The notes beneath the pieces are model-generated. The model searched no databases and had not been told where the DNA came from. It saw nothing but the letters and a program-made list of their open reading frames with translations. From the NCBI GenBank assembly GCA_030549775.1, contig CM060174.1, positions 55,962,444 through 56,026,443 on the forward strand: DNA of 64,000 nt, written 5' to 3'. Numbering within the stretch: the first letter of the stretch is position 1; every line of letters begins with the position of its first letter. The position numbers were made by a program, and so were the translations under genes. This document shows positions 11,078 to 23,874 of this stretch, one piece after another. The stretch comes from Tamarix chinensis (taxonomy: Eukaryota > Streptophyta > Magnoliopsida > Caryophyllales > Tamaricaceae).

Positions 11078-11212
11078 CATCCAATGGATTACTTGAAGAA
11101 ATATTAGACAAAATTCAATAACAAGCATCACATTGAATAATATGTGCTCATCTCAATATTGTACTTGCTCAAATATTTGAATTTGAGGTTAAATTCTTGA
11201 AGAGGGGGAGAA
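10828..11212 (+). other. P1 non-coding remnant, T29 tract and polypurine tract
   Basis: This is the remnant between gag and the 3' LTR. It holds an uninterrupted run of 29 T (11047-11075) and ends in AGAGGGGGAGAA (11201-11212), a good polypurine tract immediately before the LTR start TGATG. Confidence 0.7.
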
Positions 11213-11881
11213 TGATGTAGGTGCATCCTTATTCATACCTGTAAAAAAATTTTTGGATATGTTTTAGATATTTCTTAAAGTTATTGGAGAGTTTTTTTTT
11301 TCAATTTGCTAATATTTTCTTGAATATTTGGACATATATTGAAGAATCTTGCAAAATAGGCAATTTTGTGCAACTAAATGAAGCCTTGCCGAGTTGGACA
11401 ATGTGTTGAAAATTCAAAGATGAAAAAATGACATCTTGGATGAGAAGAAAAATACATGCAACATGGGGTTTTACAATCATTTTGGTTCAACACTAATTAG
11501 CTAAGGTTTCCTAATTAGTTAAGATTCATTCATAATTAAATCTTTACTTATCCCAACTTGTAATCTAGCTTGATGAATAGATATTTTATAGGTTATGCCT
11601 ATATATATGGCATACATATGACCTTATATGAGTATAGGGTGTCATATTGGGAAATATAATTCTCTTTGTGAGTATCGTTTGATCTCATATTCTTTATGAA
11701 TTGAAGTTTTGTGTGTCCATCTATCTTAGTGAATTTAGATTTATGTCTTTGAAGATATACTTTTTGAATCTCTTAAAATTTATTCTTACCTTTGAAATTC
11801 TACTTTGTGTCTTTTTCTTGAGGAATTCCAAGTGAGAAAATCCTTTTGAATCCTTAGTTGGTAGTTTGGTAGTGTTTACTT
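11213..11881 (+). repeat. 3' LTR of P1, left part
   Basis: This matches the 5' LTR (8381-9055) from TGATGTAGGTGCATCC to 'gtagtgtttacttt'. The CACTA element at 11882 interrupts it, and it resumes at 18034. Confidence 0.8.
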
Positions 11882-14139
11882 TACTACAAAATAATTAATT
11901 TGTGTCAACAGGGCCTTATCTGTTGGTAAACACTATTTTTCTATTGGTAAAAGCTTTTACCAACCTAAATTTTTTGTAACAAAACTATGGATAAATACTC
12001 TATGCTTAAAAGTTTTACCCACAGATATGTATGGTCTGTTGGGAATAATTGATAATACCCATAGATATTTATTTTTTAGAAAAACTTATGCCCACACTTA
12101 TATCTATAAGTAAAAGTATTAACCATAAAATAATATCTATGACTAAAAGTATTACCCAAAAAAAATATATGTAACTAAAACTATTATCCACAAAATATTA
12201 TCTGTGACTAAAAGTATTATCCACAAAGTTATGACTATAATAAAATGAATCGACCGCACAATCATATTTGTGACTAAAAGTATTAAACATAATATTATAT
12301 TTGTTATTAAAAACTACCGCCAACATATAAATTTTTGGTTATATATGTTTTAACCCCACATATTTATACACATTTATATCTGTTAGTAAAACCTTTACCG
12401 AAACATACAAGATTTATTGATATTACCATTTACCACAATATCTACCTATAATAACAATTTATTCACCCGTAGTAACAATTTATTCTGATATAAAATTAAC
12501 TACACCATATATAATCATCATTGTGTAGTACAAAATAGTTAGTTGTTTAGCTCCCAAAGCCATAACAGTCCTATAAGTACAATAATATATATATAACTTG
12601 TAACATAAACTATTATATAAAAACATCTTCATGCACTAATATATAAAAGTATCGAGTATCTTTGTAAGTTGACAAGCAAAAGCACCGAGCATATTTGTAA
12701 GCTGACATATATACAAAAGCACTAAGCATCTTTGTGATTTGATATATAAAAACATCGATCATCTTCGTAAGCTAACAAACAAAAGCATCGAGTATCTTAT
12801 AAGCTGAATCACAAAAGCATATTTATAAATGCATCAAACATCATCTTCTTCATTCTCATCTTTAGTGTCATCCTTTTCATTATTGTCATCCTTCGTTTGA
12901 TAATAATCATCAACATGTTTTCCCTAAAAATATATATGCATTTAACTTAATTAAGTTAATCTAAATTCATATCAAAAAGATAGACAATGATGGTTTTTTA
13001 AAGCTTTCTAAAAATAATATATTACCTTAAAAATATATTTTATATAGTTGGATATAGAGAAGGTGAAACCAGTAATTTAAAGAGCCACATAATATATTCA
13101 TAAGTGAAATCATTTACAATATGTATGAATGTTTGATACATATGCAGCATATTGTAACTAGTCAAGTCTTGATACCTATACCTGTAAGTATGAAAAGTTT
13201 GATTATATCATACACCCTATTCTTAGTTATTATGTTAATAATATATATATATACATATATTCTCAACAAAGGAGGAGATACATATATTGATTCTACCATG
13301 ATAAAATTCATTATAGTCAATAAAAAAAGGTCATCTATACACTTGTTGGAAATAGGAACACTTAAGAACTAATTAATTTAGAACAAGTTTTATACTCTTA
13401 CTAGATAAATTAATTATCTATTCACATAGCAATGTAGAGTTGAAAAAATGTGGAAGATAGATAAAAAATTCAATATGGGGAATGGAGTAAATTAGAGAAT
13501 CATTGCTCAAATAAATATTTATTACACAAACCTAACATATCAAAGTCCTCGAATAGATTTTGAGAGTATAACATGAGTTAATTAATTAAACATGCATTCC
13601 TATAACTACCCTTCTTTTTATTTTTTTAAATTTCTCATGTTTTGTAATCTTTATCTTTTGTTATTACTTAAGTTACTATTATTTTGATATGAGATGTAAA
13701 TCAAGCATAAACACATAGAATTGTGTTATAGTTGGCTATTAGGGGGAGATTAAGTACAAAGGACAGATTGTGATACCTAGGCATAACCTTTGAGTGTTCA
13801 TTGTGAGGTTACCAACTTGATTTGGGAAAAAAGTAGATGTTGGTTGGGTATTAAAAGAGGATTTAACACACGATATAGTGTTTTTAGGTCTACTAGGAAG
13901 TGGAAGAAAAAGAGGAACCTATTGCATACACAAGCTAGAACCTTGAGATAGTAGAAATAATTTATTAGATCTTGATAAATCAAAATTATACTAATTTTGA
14001 GAATCAGATGAAAGACATAAAGAACTTTATTTTCAAGATAAAAATAGGAGTATATATGTTCTTATCAAGCATTCCCTCTTATCTTCTTGTCTGATTTGTA
14101 AACTGAAATAGGTGGGATAGGTTACTGAGTTTTTGATAT

Positions 14140-14570
14140 GTTTGCAATGTAGGGTTGGGAGAGGTTTTTCATAGTTTCTATGTCACAAACAATGCCCTGC
14201 TTACCAAAGACAAACTACATAGATAGGGGTTCCTTGTTGAAGATCATTGTAGTGTTTAGATGATAAAGAGAATCTGGATAATATTTTTACTAGATGCACA
14301 ATGCTTAATCAGTGCCGGAGTATTTTAAACTAGTTACACATGTTGTTTTGGCCTTTCAAATGGACTCACCTACAACAATGGTTGATTAGAAGCACTATAA
14401 GACACAAAGGTTAGGAAATTTTTCTCCACACTCTAGTTGTTGGAATGATAAACCAATTATATATTTATAGAAACTGCACATTTTTTCAACATCATACTAA
14501 TATTCCTAGATTTTTAGTACAAAAATTTGTAAAGGAAATTTTTGTTAAAATTTATAACACAACACAAGGA
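14140..14570 (+). pseudogene. LINE (L1-type) ORF2 C-terminal relic, zf-RVT region
   Basis: In one frame the sequence reads ALLTKDKLHR, stop, GFLVEDHCSV. This fits the zinc-binding domain after plant LINE reverse transcriptases (family text ALPTKDNLHRRGI.VD..C..C). After a frameshift, 'IFTRCTMLNQC' fits the HLF..C segment, and further on PRFLVQKFVKEI fits the final helix region. Stops and shifts make it non-functional. No other part of the LINE (endonuclease, RT palm) was recognised nearby. It lies inside the CACTA element, either captured or inserted later. Confidence 0.65.
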
Positions 14571-15364
14571 AAGAAATACAGAGATTGCTACACTAGATTG
14601 GAAAGATTTCCAATCCAGATAGAGATTCATGTTGAACATGGAGGTGTACTGTACACACTAATTTTGTTATTAATATATGCTTAATTAATTACCAAATAAA
14701 TGACCATAACTCATGATATAGAGGCATACTATAAAACAAATCTAACATACTTGCCACATCAACAAATAGCTCATTTCTAAACTTATGTCTTTTATGACGT
14801 CGGTGTGCGTCGGCAGCAATCAAGAATGCCTCAACTTTGGATTTTTTTCCTTATAATTTTAGTAAGTCACAAATTTAACTATTGCAAGGACAAATGACCA
14901 TTAAGAAAAATGGAAAATAAGAAAAACATCTCTATTGCATTTACCTTGGGATAAAGAACTTGAAGCACAAGGTTTTCTTACACCAGCACCACATATAAGC
15001 TGAGTGCCTGTGAAATTAAAATATTAATGCTTATTAATCCACAAAGAATAACTCTTCATAGATAACAAATATTTTAATATCTATATGTTCAGTGTGAGTA
15101 GGTTTCTTAGAAGAAAAGATTACTTGAATATAGGAATAGAAAATAATTGTTAAGAGATTCTTCCGGCCAACTTGTTAGATGAAAGATCCTTGTGTGGAGG
15201 AATTTACAATTAGGAAATGAACCTAAAATAATATATGCAAGAAATTGTAGGCAAAGAGATTTCCAAATAAAATAAAAATAAATAAATGCAGAAAATATCT
15301 AAAAGCTCAAATAAAGAAGAGTTTATAGACGCTTAAGCTGGGAAAGCTGACCTTAACTCTTCGA

Positions 15365-17287
15365 TATAACACCCATGGAATTGTTGTTTGCAAGGTTCAA
15401 ATACTACAAGGTCACTAGGTTCCCAAGGCAATGAGGAAGAAAACTTCATAAATGATTGTTCTGTAGTTGCCTACAAGCCAAATGTTGTCACATGAGATAA
15501 TTTCAATTCAACAAAAAGTAGAGCACTTCTTCTCTAGATATTTGAATAAGTATATGCAAGCCGCTTACAAATTTCAGACCCTTATTCATGGTCTAATGAT
15601 CCTTAAAGAGTGATTAAGCACCAAATAATAATAATAATAATAATAATGACACGACTGATATTAACTCACAAAAAAACTGACAACATAAACATACAAATGT
15701 TAAATCAATCAATTTCATAGAATTGGTCCAAACAATATCTTAAAAACTCAATTTGATTGATTTTAAATCCAAGCTAGTTGATTTTAACTCAATTTAATTT
15801 ATTTCATAAACTATTCCCAAAAATTAGGGATTTAAAGCCCAAAATACAAATTCAGATAATTCAAATCAATTAATCCAAATTGAAGGTGTTAAAATATAAT
15901 TAAGGTCATTTCAAATAATCTATAAAATCAATTTTAGAAGAAACAACTATACAAATGACAATTTCCATAATTTTATTTGAAAGTTAGGGTTTTAGGCCCA
16001 AAAATACAATTCGGTTAAATTTTATTAGTTTATTTAAATTGAATCTCTAAAAATGTAATTAGACCTATTTTAGAACATATTTTTATACTAAATTGATTAA
16101 AAAAATAAAAACAAATTTCCAATTTAACATAATTAGGGTTTTGAGCCTGGACTTCAAATCTAATTAAATCTTGCCAAAATATGTAAATTGATCCTTCAAA
16201 AATAAAATTAAACATATTCTATTACAAATTATATAGAAAATTTAATAAAATAACTCAATTGCATAATTTAATTTAAATACGCAAGAATTTTGACCTAAAA
16301 ATCAAATTTTGATTGATTTCATACAAATTTCTCAAATAGACAATTCCAATATAAAAATGAGTACATTTCAAACTATAATGCATAATTAAATGATCCAAAA
16401 TAGATTAATTGAACGAATCCGAGATATTTGAACATAACTAGATCAAAAATCACAAATTCTAGAAATCAACATATATCACACAATTAGCCCATTTAATTCA
16501 ATCATACAATACATATATACTCAGTTAAACAACTAATATAGCTTAATTAAAGCCAATTCTTTCAAAATTAATCTAAACAAAAAATTAGGGTTTGAGGAAA
16601 ATATACCAAATGAATTAAGCGCACATAGTGCGGGTAAAGGGTGGTGGAGCTTTGTCGGTGGGAGATAATCACTTAACTATGGTAGATCGATACTGGAGGC
16701 CACCAACGGTGGCACACTGCTACTATCTTTGTGCATTGCTAGTTGTGTTGCTATTGCTACTTTGCTAATGTTGGTGTGCCACCATAGATGATGACAACTA
16801 AATGAGCTATAGGTTGTGGTGGCATGGTCGAGCGGTAGCAAGGTGGTACAGTTGTGGTGTTGTGGTCAATGAAATGGAGGAGGAAGGGAGTGGGGGAACT
16901 TAGGCTCAGGCGCAAGGGTTTCATGAAAAAAAAAATAGAACGAGAAGAATAGATAGAGAAAGGAAAGATAATAAGGAAAGGGGTGGGGGTAGTCGGTACT
17001 AACGAACATTAACTTTTTTAATACTAATATATCTAAAATAGGTTATATCAAAGATATTATTTCAAATAAATTAAATTTAGCCAAAACATTTTATAAACAT
17101 CATTTCGGAAACAAACAAAAGAATTATTCGATAAAAACTTTTATTTAAAATAAATCGGAACACTTGTTAAAATAGAAATATGATTTAAATTAAATAACCC
17201 AATTAAAATAAAATAAAATGTTAAAACACATAAATCAACACTAATATTTATAAAAAAAATTAGGTTATTAAGAAGAGGGGTGTCACA
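15365..17287 (-). repeat. Probable solo LTR (LTR J), minus orientation
   Basis: On the minus strand it begins TGTGACACCCC (17287 downward) and ends ..GGGTGTTATA (15365). At 16960-16620 the plus strand is G/GT-rich, i.e. a C/T-rich leader in the LTR's own direction, at the same distance from the start as in LTRs A and E. No matching 5 bp duplication was found (TTCGA and CTACG flank it), so the lower boundary is uncertain. Confidence 0.4.
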
Positions 17288-17317
17288 CTACGTACCCTGC
17301 CCTTGGATCCCCAACTT

Positions 17318-17720
17318 GCCGACCGGTCAAGAAGACCCTTATCCTAGGTTATTTAAAATGTGACTTAACTAATTATTATTTTATTATGATATTTATTAAA
17401 GTAATTATTACAATGATAATAGTTATTTATTAAGTTTAAGAAAATTGAATTTATAATAATTTTAAAAATAACTATAATAATGTTAGGTCCAAAAAGATCT
17501 AACAACTAGGGGTACAATGCCCCATAGACCCCTATTGCGCTGATCAAGTAGTGAGACCCCATCATATAGGTCATTTGAAGCGTGACTTAATTTATTATTA
17601 CTTTTATTATTTTAATAATAATTTTTATTATTTTAATTATCACAATTATAGTATAATAATATTAATAATGACTATAAAGTGAATTATAAATATGGTTATA
17701 TATTATATTATTAGTTTTCA
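17318..17720. repeat. Diverged ~220 bp direct duplication
   Basis: 'gtcaagaagacccttatcct...aaatgtgacttaac' near 17325-17370 recurs as 'atcaagtagtgagaccccat...aagcgtgacttaat' near 17541-17592. Both copies are followed by ATT-rich runs. Confidence 0.55.
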
Positions 17721-18033
17721 TATAAAATTGGCAATTATGATAATGCTAAGGGATATAACAATAGTTGAAACATGTATCTTCCTTATATACTAATACCAAC
17801 AGATATATGAGTAGGTATTAGTTTTTTTTTATTATAATACTATTAATGCCTAGAGATATAAAAGTAGGAACAAGATTTTTTAGCATACCATACTATTACC
17901 AATAGATAAAAATTTCTGTAGGGAAAACTTTCTTCATTGCCCACAAAAATATATCTCTTGGTATTAGCAACTTTTTACAATATAAATAATCTGTGACTAA
18001 TTACTGTTGGCACAAATCATATATTTTGTAGTG

Positions 18034-18152
18034 TTTGTAAAATCACTTTCATTCATATACATTTCCTACCCTTTAAGTTTGAATTTCATCATTTGAATTG
18101 GAGTTAATATTTGATGGTGCTTGCATGTTGGAGTGGGCATGTGGATCTGCAT
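18034..18152 (+). repeat. 3' LTR of P1, right part, truncated
   Basis: It continues the P1 LTR after the CACTA insertion ('gtaaaatcactttcattcat', 'gtgggcatgtggatctgcat') and stops at the point equivalent to ~9170 of the 5' LTR, so the last ~560 bases are missing. Confidence 0.8.
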
Positions 18153-18734
18153 TTTTTTCATGGCTAGTGTTAGTGTAATGAATAATAATAATAGCTAATA
18201 GACTTGTAATGAATATTTGGATTTAAAATATGGAACCTTGTAAGTTTAAATGAATTAGAATGAATGAAAGAAAATAACATAGGCATATAGAATTTCCTTA
18301 GGCAAAGCTTATCTTGACCTCACATTCACATTAACTATAAAAGTGACATTCACTTGGTTATTTAAATAAATAGATTAAAAAAAATTGGTTAGGTTTGGAA
18401 TCTAGTTGACCTACAATTGGGCCTTAACCTTTGGCCTTAGGGCTCAACTAGAATATTCTCTAATGAATGTTAAGACCATGGTTAATGAATGAAACTATAG
18501 CTTTGACCCTAGTCTTAGACTTTAACCTAGAATTGAATTAAGAATGAAGATAAATAATGGAAATGAATTGTTGTCTTGAACATCTATGATTGGAATTAGT
18601 ATTAAATTATTTCATTTTTATAGGTATACTTAAGTAAATAGAGTTAACACCTCAAGATGCCCTTAATAGTCATAATGTATAATGTGATAACTATATATGG
18701 TTATATTTGGATTTATATGGCCTATTTCTTGGAT
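18153..18734. other. Unassigned non-coding DNA
   Basis: No coding frame, LTR end or transposon terminus was recognised. It could be the deletion scar beyond P1 plus the target of LTR E. Confidence 0.5.
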
Positions 18735-19250
18735 TGATATAATACCCTAAATTTTATCTAATCTTAATCCTATGTATTTAATATCTTAACCTAATTCTAA
18801 TATTAGTAAATTGATATTTATACCTTATCTTAATTCCTTTATCCTAAATCTAAACCTAATCCTAATATGTAATCCAGTAAATTTATATTTCTAACCAAAC
18901 CTTAAGCTTTAGATGATTTATCCTTTAATCCTACCTAATTTTTTAATTACATAGTTTAAAACTAATCATAACCACAATATGACACTTATCTCCTATTTTC
19001 TTTTTCCCTTTGTTTCTCATTTTCTTTTTCGTTTTCCTTCTTCTCCCACCAATCTTTCTTATTCTTTTTCATAGGTTGAGTTTTCTCTTCTTCAACTCTA
19101 ATACACACCACTATCTAGCCCATCTCAACCATCATGGTCCTTAATACATAGGATATGTCTTGTTGAAAAATCTGCCAAATTCACCCTGAGTCACGGTCCC
19201 TATCCCATGCATGCGCCTTGAATTTCCCCCTCTAATATTTGATTCAAAAT

Positions 19251-19281
19251 GTGTGTGTGTGTCTATACACACACACACACA
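19251..19281. repeat. GT-run and AC-run forming an inverted repeat
   Basis: Six GT units, a short CTATA centre and about seven AC units make a near-perfect 31 bp palindromic microsatellite, able to form a hairpin or cruciform. Confidence 0.9.
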
Positions 19282-22017
19282 AATCCTAGACTTTGGCACA
19301 TTTAATTCCCCAACATTCTCCATTCCTGCCTTCATTTTAGTTGAAGAGTAGCAGTGAAACATGAAGCTTTTCTTTCTTCCCTTCCTTATCTTCATCCTTG
19401 CCATAAATAAATAAATAAAATCAACTCCACCCTCCACTGATCCTTCCTCCCTTGCACCAGTTTACTTGCCATTCCTTTCCCCCTTATCACTAAAACCACT
19501 CCAACCATTCAATCACCACAACTTAAGTTATCCCTAAGCATTTGGCCATAACCATTCAAATTACCTACTCACCTTCGACCTCTGATTGTTATCCTTCCCT
19601 TTGATGAATGTCCATTTTTATCATTCCCCAACCATTATCAATCAGATCAAGTGACGTTGCTCCCCCCATAGCTTCAGCATTAGTTGACATTCCCCTTCCT
19701 TTGTTTCGTAAAGTTCCACCAATATACCTTCAAGCCTTGCAATTTAGTTTTTGCACCATTCTTTCACTCTCTATTACCTTAGAATTTCCTTGATTATATT
19801 GCTAATTTCTAATTGTGTTTTATCAATTTTTTCTAGGTATTTTTGGGAGGTCTTGGAGGAGATAGGATAGGATATACTTGCTTAGAGACCAATATCCTTT
19901 TCGGTAAGGATACAAGTTACGATTTAGGGTTTTTGTGCTACATGTTATGAATGATTGTGTGTATTATAATTTTGTTAATATTATGTTTTCAAATTCATGT
20001 TGTTAATATGACGATATGATAATGTGGACCATGTGGTGAAAAGTGTGTGAGAATGATAAAGCATGCATTTATACAATATCATTGCTTTAATTCGTTTGTT
20101 GTGACCCCTAAGTGAATTAGTATGATATATGGTATGGTTATATGGGTTTGATAAAGTATTATAGGTGGAACATAATTGTAATTAACATGCACAATGGAGT
20201 AATGAATTTAGGATTTGAAAATAATGATATTAAACATATATGGTTTTCATAAAATAAGGGTGTTTGACTAACCTTAAAAGAATTTTGGTCAATATGGGTT
20301 AAATAAGAATTTTTTTGTGTGTTAATGTGTTAAGTGGTTTAAAATATTCTAAATATATCATGTGAAATATCAAATTGATTATGAAGGAACTAATTCTTAA
20401 TAAAATGAGAAAATATCTTTAATTATGAATGAACTAAGTCTTAATAAAATGAGAAAATGTCTTATATTAGAAACAGTAATCCTAAAAGTGAGGTTAATAT
20501 TGCATGTGTAAAATATTAGAGTTAGATCATGATTTTTGAATATGTTGTAACTTTTAACATTTAGGAATGCATATTGAAATTTATAAAAAAAAGTTATACC
20601 TAGCGTGTGAAATTAGGGTTTTATAAGTGTTGTGAATAGTAACTTAGAAGATAGGGTTGCATGTGTAAGAGGAGGGATTTAGACATTGATTTTTTATTAT
20701 GTTGTTAATAATAGTATTTTATGGGGATGTAATAAAAGTGGTGGAAAAATGATAAATATGGAGGAAGTTATCTTTATAATATGAAATTAGGGTTTCTTTG
20801 GGAAATTATGGACATATACTTTGAGGACGGCCTTGATAACTATGTGGTTGTATTATAAATGTTTCAATTATGTATTGTGAATATATACATGAGTTCCACA
20901 TGATATTTTAATCAATTGTAAATAATATATTAATCATTTAAAGTGAAAGATTGCGTGAGTTAGGTCGAGGTATTTTGTCTAATCATTCCATTATAAGATA
21001 ATAGTGGCCGTGCATGTTTTACCTTAGGTGATGTTTCAATACATTCTATGGGATTAAGAATAGTTAGTCCCCTAACCTCAATGTGAATGAGAATATGACT
21101 ATGAGATAAGTAACTGAAGAATAAGACATGAGTTATCTAATAATGAGATATGGAATTTGTATTTACCTTACATCATTTCATGTTAACGTGCATATGTGAT
21201 TATTCCCTAATGTGAACTCAGGCTTTTTTTGTATATTGAATATATTGTTACCTTACTTAGTATGTAGTGTACTAATCATTCTTTTCATTGGTGCTACTTT
21301 TTCCACGAGTTGACAACACGGATGCTTTTTTGCAAGTAGGTGAAGACCCACCCATTAGATAGCTTTATTTCTTATGATGCTCTATGTGTGGAGGAGTGAT
21401 CTTATATATAGGGTTTGGTTGTAGAGTCATGTTATTTGTATAACAGCTTTTACCCAGATAACTTTTTGTACTTTTAGCTCTATGGCATCCGTTTGATGTA
21501 TTTTGGAAATTGCATTGAGAGTTAATCTCTAAACTCTTATTTAAGTTTATGAAGTTAATCTACTTTTCTAATTATTATGTTTTATGTCCTAATTGTTTGA
21601 TCTTGTTGTTGATGTAAGTATGGTATGGTAAGTTAAACTTATATCAACTATCACGGCGATGCCCAAATATTTTTGTATTATGCTTCTGCTAGAAATGAAT
21701 GTTTTAGTAGCAATATTTTATGTCTTACAAATGATGTGGTATATGGACCTTGATGTGATATGAATCTTGATATATTAATTACTTAAAGTAAAAAAAAAGC
21801 ATTATTATGGGCTAGGTTATCCAATCGTGGATTAAATACTAGGAGTTAGTCTACCTTTAAGGTTATTTATATATGTTCGAGTACCTTCGGGCAATATCCT
21901 AGCTCATCCATAGATCCTCATTGATCTCAAAGCCTTTCCTATTCTAGGCATAGCTGCTACATTGGGGGGTATCAATACTTAAAGGTCTGGTCACCATAGA
22001 AGGAGTACTTGAATTTG

Positions 22018-22138
22018 GCTAAACTTATATCTGCTAATTTACTTAGCTTTAACCGAACTTATGTCCACTAGTTTACTTGGCTTTAGTTGAACTTATTTCC
22101 ACTAGTTTATTTAGCTTTAGCTAAACTTTATATCCAAT
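22018..22138 (+). repeat. 34 bp tandem repeat, four units, in LTR E
   Basis: 'aacttatgtccactagttta..tagctttag' type units recur with ACTTAT near 22023, 22057, 22091 and 22125. Confidence 0.8.
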
Positions 22139-23318
22139 CATATATGGGGTGATTTCCATGGGTATTGAAAGACCATGGGGGATAATCTTGCCCATTTCTC
22201 AAGAAATTGGTATAAAGGAAATCATATGTTTAACTAACAAAAGATAATAGCTAGATTGAATCATAGGGTTGGATTAATTAGTGTTGTATCATTGTAGGCT
22301 TGATCTCGATATGGTTCTCCCTTTGATTATATAGTTAGTTTATTGTCATGAGTATTCAAGAACTAAATCCTTACTTTAGTTATGAATTATTACATAATTA
22401 TGTTCATTGTTATATGATTCCCTCATCCACACATGTCCCATAAAATAACTCATGACCTATGCTATGTTTAACCATGATCCTCCTATTTTAAGAACCCATG
22501 GTTGAAGTAATGTATGTATATCAAAATGATTAGTGTACTCTACACTACTATAGGGATAATTAAAGAGATCAATATTTATTTTGCATATGGTGCATATATG
22601 TTCCAATATACCATAGCATGTACATTCCTTCATGTATGTACAAGTATGATCCAACATGTTTTTAATGTTTTAAAGTACATGGAAACATGACCTTATGTGA
22701 AAGTATGTGTAGGGAATAATAGGGATACTACATGCATGTCTTAGTATATTTTAGTATGAGCATGTTGTGTGGGTTGTTTGCGTATCATGAACCATATAGT
22801 GGTTGAATATTGGTTCGCTCAGTATGTATAGATACTTATCGTGTTGTTTTACAATCCCTAGTAAATCCCATGGTTTTGTGCAAGTTTCCAAGGATGACCA
22901 GTGAGTGGTCTGGCTTCTTCTTTAATATAGTTAGGTTATTTGAGCATAAATATTTCCAAAGGCATACAGTTTGTTTGTACCTATGTGATAAAAGTGTTTT
23001 CCCTTATTATTTTTTTCCTTTGATTAACACTTCTCCTTGTGTGTATCTTTGTATTAGTTTTTACCTTATACAACCTTGGGTTTGTAAACCTTGACTTCCA
23101 TATTTTTAGGTGACTTTCTTGCTCACTCTAGTTTTCCCTTCCATTAGGTTTGTTGGATACTTAACCTTGAGTTTAACATAGGGTAGGTTGTAAGACGTCT
23201 ATCTTATAATAGATGTGGTAGTTGTACCCCATTTTTCATAGGATTATCTTTTAATTTTCGCTTTCACAAATTTATAAAATACAAATTTTCAATAGAGAAA
23301 AATGGGTGTGTTACAAAT

Positions 23319-23330
23319 TGGTATTATAGC
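23319..23330 (+). other. Primer-binding site of element E
   Basis: TGGTATTATAGC follows the LTR end after three bases. It differs at two places from TGGTATCAGAGC, the usual initiator tRNA-Met-complementary site of plant gypsy elements. Confidence 0.65.
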
Positions 23331-23874
23331 TTTATTTTAGAATTCTTCTCAACTTCTTAATATTTTCACCTAATACCAAAGATCGGTATCAATGCTTGTG
23401 TTAAAATTCCTAACACTTTTAAATGTTTTGAGATGATACCCTAAGTTAGTGCCAAAGCTTCAAGTTTTGAAAATTTGATTATGTTTTAAAATTCTATTTT
23501 CATGATCTTAAAATTTCCTTGAAATTTATGTGTTGGATTCTACCTTGAAAAACCCTCTAGTATTTTAAAACTCGGAATAGCCTATGAGTGAGCGTGGGTT
23601 GGGGTATGGTTATCATCTCTATGTTAATGTAAAGTTGTTGTGTGGGCCTTGTGCCTAGTTAACTTGGTTTTCTATCTTGAATCAAGCCTATCCTAAGAGA
23701 TCAGTGGTAAGCAATAGTAACCTATCGAGCATATTGATTAATGCATGTCAATTATTCGATCCCACATGGAGAGGCAAATGCAGTAAGAGAAGACACAACC
23801 ATCATCTACTCCCATAACATCACCAACCTTAGATGATTGGCTAGGAAATACCTTGCATCAACAGTGTAACACCC
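23331..23874 (+). other. Start of the internal region of element E, cut by M1
   Basis: This is leader and possibly the first part of gag, with no open frame of useful length. It ends exactly where the M1 LTR begins (TGTAACACCCC at 23875), so M1 or a rearrangement removed the rest of E. Confidence 0.5.

Larger units (their letters stand above)
11882..18033. mobile_element. CACTA-type transposon, 6.15 kb, inside the P1 3' LTR
   Basis: The left end reads (T)ACTACAAAATAATTAATTTG. The right end on the minus strand reads CACTACAAAATATATGATTTG, and both continue into the same 'TGT/CCAACAG' block. TTT at 18034-18036 repeats the TTT before the left end, and the P1 LTR text continues across ('gtttacttt' / 'gtaaaatcactttcattcat'), so the insertion is certain. 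Subterminal zones (11900-12500 and 17760-18000) repeat 'tctgtgactaaaagtattac' type motifs. The first base of the left terminus is lost or changed. No full transposase was found. On the minus strand 12836-12902 reads as an acidic D/E/K-rich C-terminus, which may be a transposase-gene remnant. The interior also holds a LINE relic and LTR J. Confidence 0.8.
18735..23315 (+). repeat. Long LTR (LTR E), 5' LTR of a gypsy-type element
   Basis: The start is near TATAATACCC (18738) and the end is ATGGGTGTGTTACA at 23315, directly followed by a primer-binding site, so this is a 5' LTR in plus orientation, about 4.6 kb. A C/T-rich leader spans 18960-19820. 'ggtcttggag..gagaccaatatccttttcggtaagg' (19848-19910) matches the equivalent text of LTR G (2275-2335). 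A 34 bp tandem repeat is at 22018-22138. The 'aggtaggttgtaagacg' and 'gggtgtgttaca' tail resembles the Del/Tekay-like long LTRs of plants. The small frames inside are not genes. Confidence 0.65.
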
